Positions 5,257 through 6,795 of a stretch of 6,795 bases of DNA are shown here, in pieces (the stretch's first letter is position 1; every line of letters begins with the position of its first letter). The DNA lies in assembly GCA_910583835.1 (NCBI GenBank), contig CAJTYM010000081.1, positions 1 to 6,795 on the forward strand, written 5' to 3'. A program made the translations under genes and the position numbers. The notes beneath the pieces were generated by a model. That model saw only the letters and a list, made by a program, of their open reading frames with translations, was not told the origin of the DNA and made no database searches. The DNA is from an uncultured Lachnospiraceae bacterium. GTDB lineage: Bacteria > Bacillota > Clostridia > Lachnospirales > Lachnospiraceae.

Positions 5257-6627
5257 ATGAAAACGCTTGGAAAATATATATCAAAGTATCTGGCAGCCTT
5301 TGCCGGGCTGGCCATCTTTCTGCTGTTAATCAACGGCATTGCTTTTGGCTGGACATTTTATGGAGTTGTGACAAAAGATTACGGCAGCATTTCACCGCAG
5401 AATATATTAAACAGGACTGCCTCAGACGCTTCCTTGAAAGGCATCCCGCAGGAAGCGTCTGATCTGTTAAGGAACAGCCATATCTGGGCCGTTTACCTTG
5501 ACACGGAAGGAAACAGAATCTGGGATATAGACGCACCGGACGGGATACCGGATCATTTCACTGTCCAAGATGTGGCCGTATTTGCAAAAGGGTATCTTGC
5601 CGATTACCCCGTCTTCATCAAGAACACGGATGACGGTATGCTGATTTTAGGTTATCCGCAAGACAGTTATATGAAATTGCCGAGCAACTATTATTCACTG
5701 CATTCCATCAAAGCCTTTCCTTTTTTTATTTTAGGAATACTGGCGGCTGACTTTACTATCTTATTTTTAGCTTATTATTTCTCCAAACGGAAAATCCTTA
5801 AAAATGCCAGGCCGATCATAACCTCCATCGAAACACTCGCAGACGGCAGGCCGGCTTCCCTTCCTGTACGCGGGGAACTGTCGGAAATAGCGGACAGCGT
5901 CAATAAAGCCTCCAATATCATTAACAGGCAGAACAAAGCCCGCACGAACTGGATCAGCGGTGTTTCCCACGACATACGGACACCACTCTCCATGATCATG
6001 GGGTATGCGGAACGGATTTCACAAGAAAAAAGAGCGGAGCCCCGCATCCGGGAAGAGGCTGAAATCATAAGACGGCAAAGCATCAAAATCCGGGAGTTAG
6101 TTCAAGATCTTAATCTCGTATCGAGACTGGAATATGAAATGCAGCCCCTCCATAAAGAGCCTGTAAGCCTGGCAGGGCTGCTACGCTCCTATACTGCCGA
6201 ATTACTCAATACAGGCCTTCCTGATGAATATTCCTTAGATATTGTAATCACACCTATGGCGGAAACAATTTTCTTTTCCTGTGATGCCCGCTTAATTTCA
6301 AGAGCCATAGGTAACCTTGTGCAGAACAGTATCCGCCACAATCCGAACGGCTGCGGCATCACACTGACCCTTGACTGTACAGACAAAAATATTTCCCTTT
6401 CCGTATCCGATAATGGGGCAGGCATATCGAGCGAAAAATTAAGAGAACTAAACAAGAAACCGCATTACATGGAAAGCACGGATGACAGACTGGATTTGAG
6501 ACATGGACTTGGCCTAATCCTTGTACATCAGATTGTAAACGCGCATAAAGGAATTATGCAGATTGAAAGCAACGAACAAGAAGGCTGCGAAGTTGTTTTA
6601 GATTTTCCGATTGAATCTGTAAACTGA
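5257..6627 (+). CDS. Membrane sensor histidine kinase partnered with the regulator
   Basis: The 456-residue kinase has TM1 at about 12-37, an extracytoplasmic region of about 110 residues (39-151), TM2 at about 152-174, a HAMP-like linker (about 175-226), then a HisKA dimerisation helix with H238 in S-H-D-I-R-T-P-L and a HATPase domain. The N box has N356 in N-L-V-Q-N-S-I-R-H-N, G1 is D385-N-G-A-G and G2 is H-G-L-G-L (416-420). A clear F-box phenylalanine pair between G1 and G2 is not seen. It starts 4 nt after the regulator stop, with AAGGA about 9 nt upstream. The large outer domain differs from intramembrane-sensing kinases of the BceS/CprK type, which have only a short loop, so ligand detection probably happens in that domain. 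The ligand is inferred to be a membrane-active peptide from the adjacent exporter. Confidence 0.92.
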   Translation: MKTLGKYISKYLAAFAGLAIFLLLINGIAFGWTFYGVVTKDYGSISPQNILNRTASDASLKGIPQEASDLLRNSHIWAVYLDTEGNRIWDIDAPDGIPDHFTVQDVAVFAKGYLADYPVFIKNTDDGMLILGYPQDSYMKLPSNYYSLHSIKAFPFFILGILAADFTILFLAYYFSKRKILKNARPIITSIETLADGRPASLPVRGELSEIADSVNKASNIINRQNKARTNWISGVSHDIRTPLSMIMGYAERISQEKRAEPRIREEAEIIRRQSIKIRELVQDLNLVSRLEYEMQPLHKEPVSLAGLLRSYTAELLNTGLPDEYSLDIVITPMAETIFFSCDARLISRAIGNLVQNSIRHNPNGCGITLTLDCTDKNISLSVSDNGAGISSEKLRELNKKPHYMESTDDRLDLRHGLGLILVHQIVNAHKGIMQIESNEQEGCEVVLDFPIESVN

Positions 6628-6650
6628 ACCAATGAAACCGCAACTCCTTA

Positions 6651-6718
6651 CACGAAAACCCTTATACTATCACGAAAACTCCCAGCGGGTTTCCGTGATA
6701 ATACAGTCAGTTTCCGTG
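6651..6718. repeat. Four CACGRAAAC boxes, two per strand, facing each other
   Basis: CACGAAAAC occurs at 6651-6659 and 6671-6679 (20-bp period). Its inverse, GTTTCCGTG, occurs at 6689-6697 and 6710-6718 (21-bp period). A degenerate unit, AATGAAACC, keeps the 20-bp phase at 6631. The two inner boxes also make an imperfect hairpin (6671-6697) that could fold 43 nt past the kinase stop, but no T-run follows. Helical phasing suggests cooperative protein binding, as in operators, iterons or recombinase arm sites. I see no supported gene in 6628-6795. Confidence 0.5.
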
Positions 6719-6795
6719 TTTGTATAAAGGTTTTACCTGCGAGTATCGACCAGTCCTTTTCCCATTTATGCCATCTCCCTGAACGTGCCAGCCAT

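Noticed and set aside
6671..6697. Intrinsic terminator of the regulator-kinase operon
   Set aside because: The imperfect stem (with an A/C mismatch and a G-U pair) is not followed by a T-run on the plus strand, so it is reported only as part of the repeat array.
6766..6795. Possible 3' end of a minus-strand gene (reading M-A-G-T-F-R-E-M-A then stop)
   Set aside because: Only nine codons are inside the window, with no way to judge coding character. Another minus-strand frame here stays open for about 48 codons down to 6649, but it runs through the repeat array, so neither is supported.

Overview
The window looks like a chromosomal or integrative-element segment from a low- to mid-GC Gram-positive Clostridia-type bacterium (Bacillota; Lachnospiraceae-like is my best guess). 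This rests on strong AGGAGG-type ribosome binding sites, a lipobox lipoprotein, sigma-A-like promoters and the families present: a BcrA/LanFEG-type peptide ABC exporter beside an OmpR/EnvZ-type two-component system. The species cannot be fixed from the sequence.

Layout. The core is a pair of divergent operons that share a 170-bp control region at about 4381-4550. Leftward (minus strand) run an ABC ATPase with an E in the Q-loop position (3622-4380), two six-TM permeases of the MutE-like and MutG-like classes (2900-3625 and 2120-2884), a 100-residue three-TM protein (1817-2119) and a lipoprotein (1313-1804). These five genes are tightly coupled, with gaps of -4, 15, 0 and 12 nt. Rightward (plus strand) run a response regulator (4551-5252) and, 4 nt later, a sensor kinase with a roughly 110-residue extracytoplasmic domain (5257-6627). 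A perfect tandem 11-bp repeat lies midway between the two predicted transcription starts and is the obvious candidate operator.

Further left, a membrane-anchored YkuE-like metallophosphoesterase (288-1154) appears to be a separate unit with its own promoter. Its upstream region and its downstream region are diverged copies of one another: each carries a sigma-A promoter with the same 18-bp spacer and a GCAGACCGCC-type palindrome. The left edge probably holds the first codons of another minus-strand gene driven by the second promoter copy. The right edge (6628-6795) has no convincing gene but carries four CACGRAAAC boxes, two on each strand, spaced about two helical turns apart.

How it fits together (inference). 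The kinase senses an envelope insult such as a lantibiotic or other antimicrobial peptide. The regulator then activates the LanFEG-like exporter operon and possibly its own operon. The exporter, with the small membrane protein and the surface lipoprotein, removes or sequesters the peptide. No lantibiotic precursor, modification enzyme or protease gene is visible, so this is a resistance or immunity module rather than a producer locus. The less described parts are the small membrane protein and lipoprotein fused to the exporter operon, the symmetric operator, and the repeat elements flanking the module.
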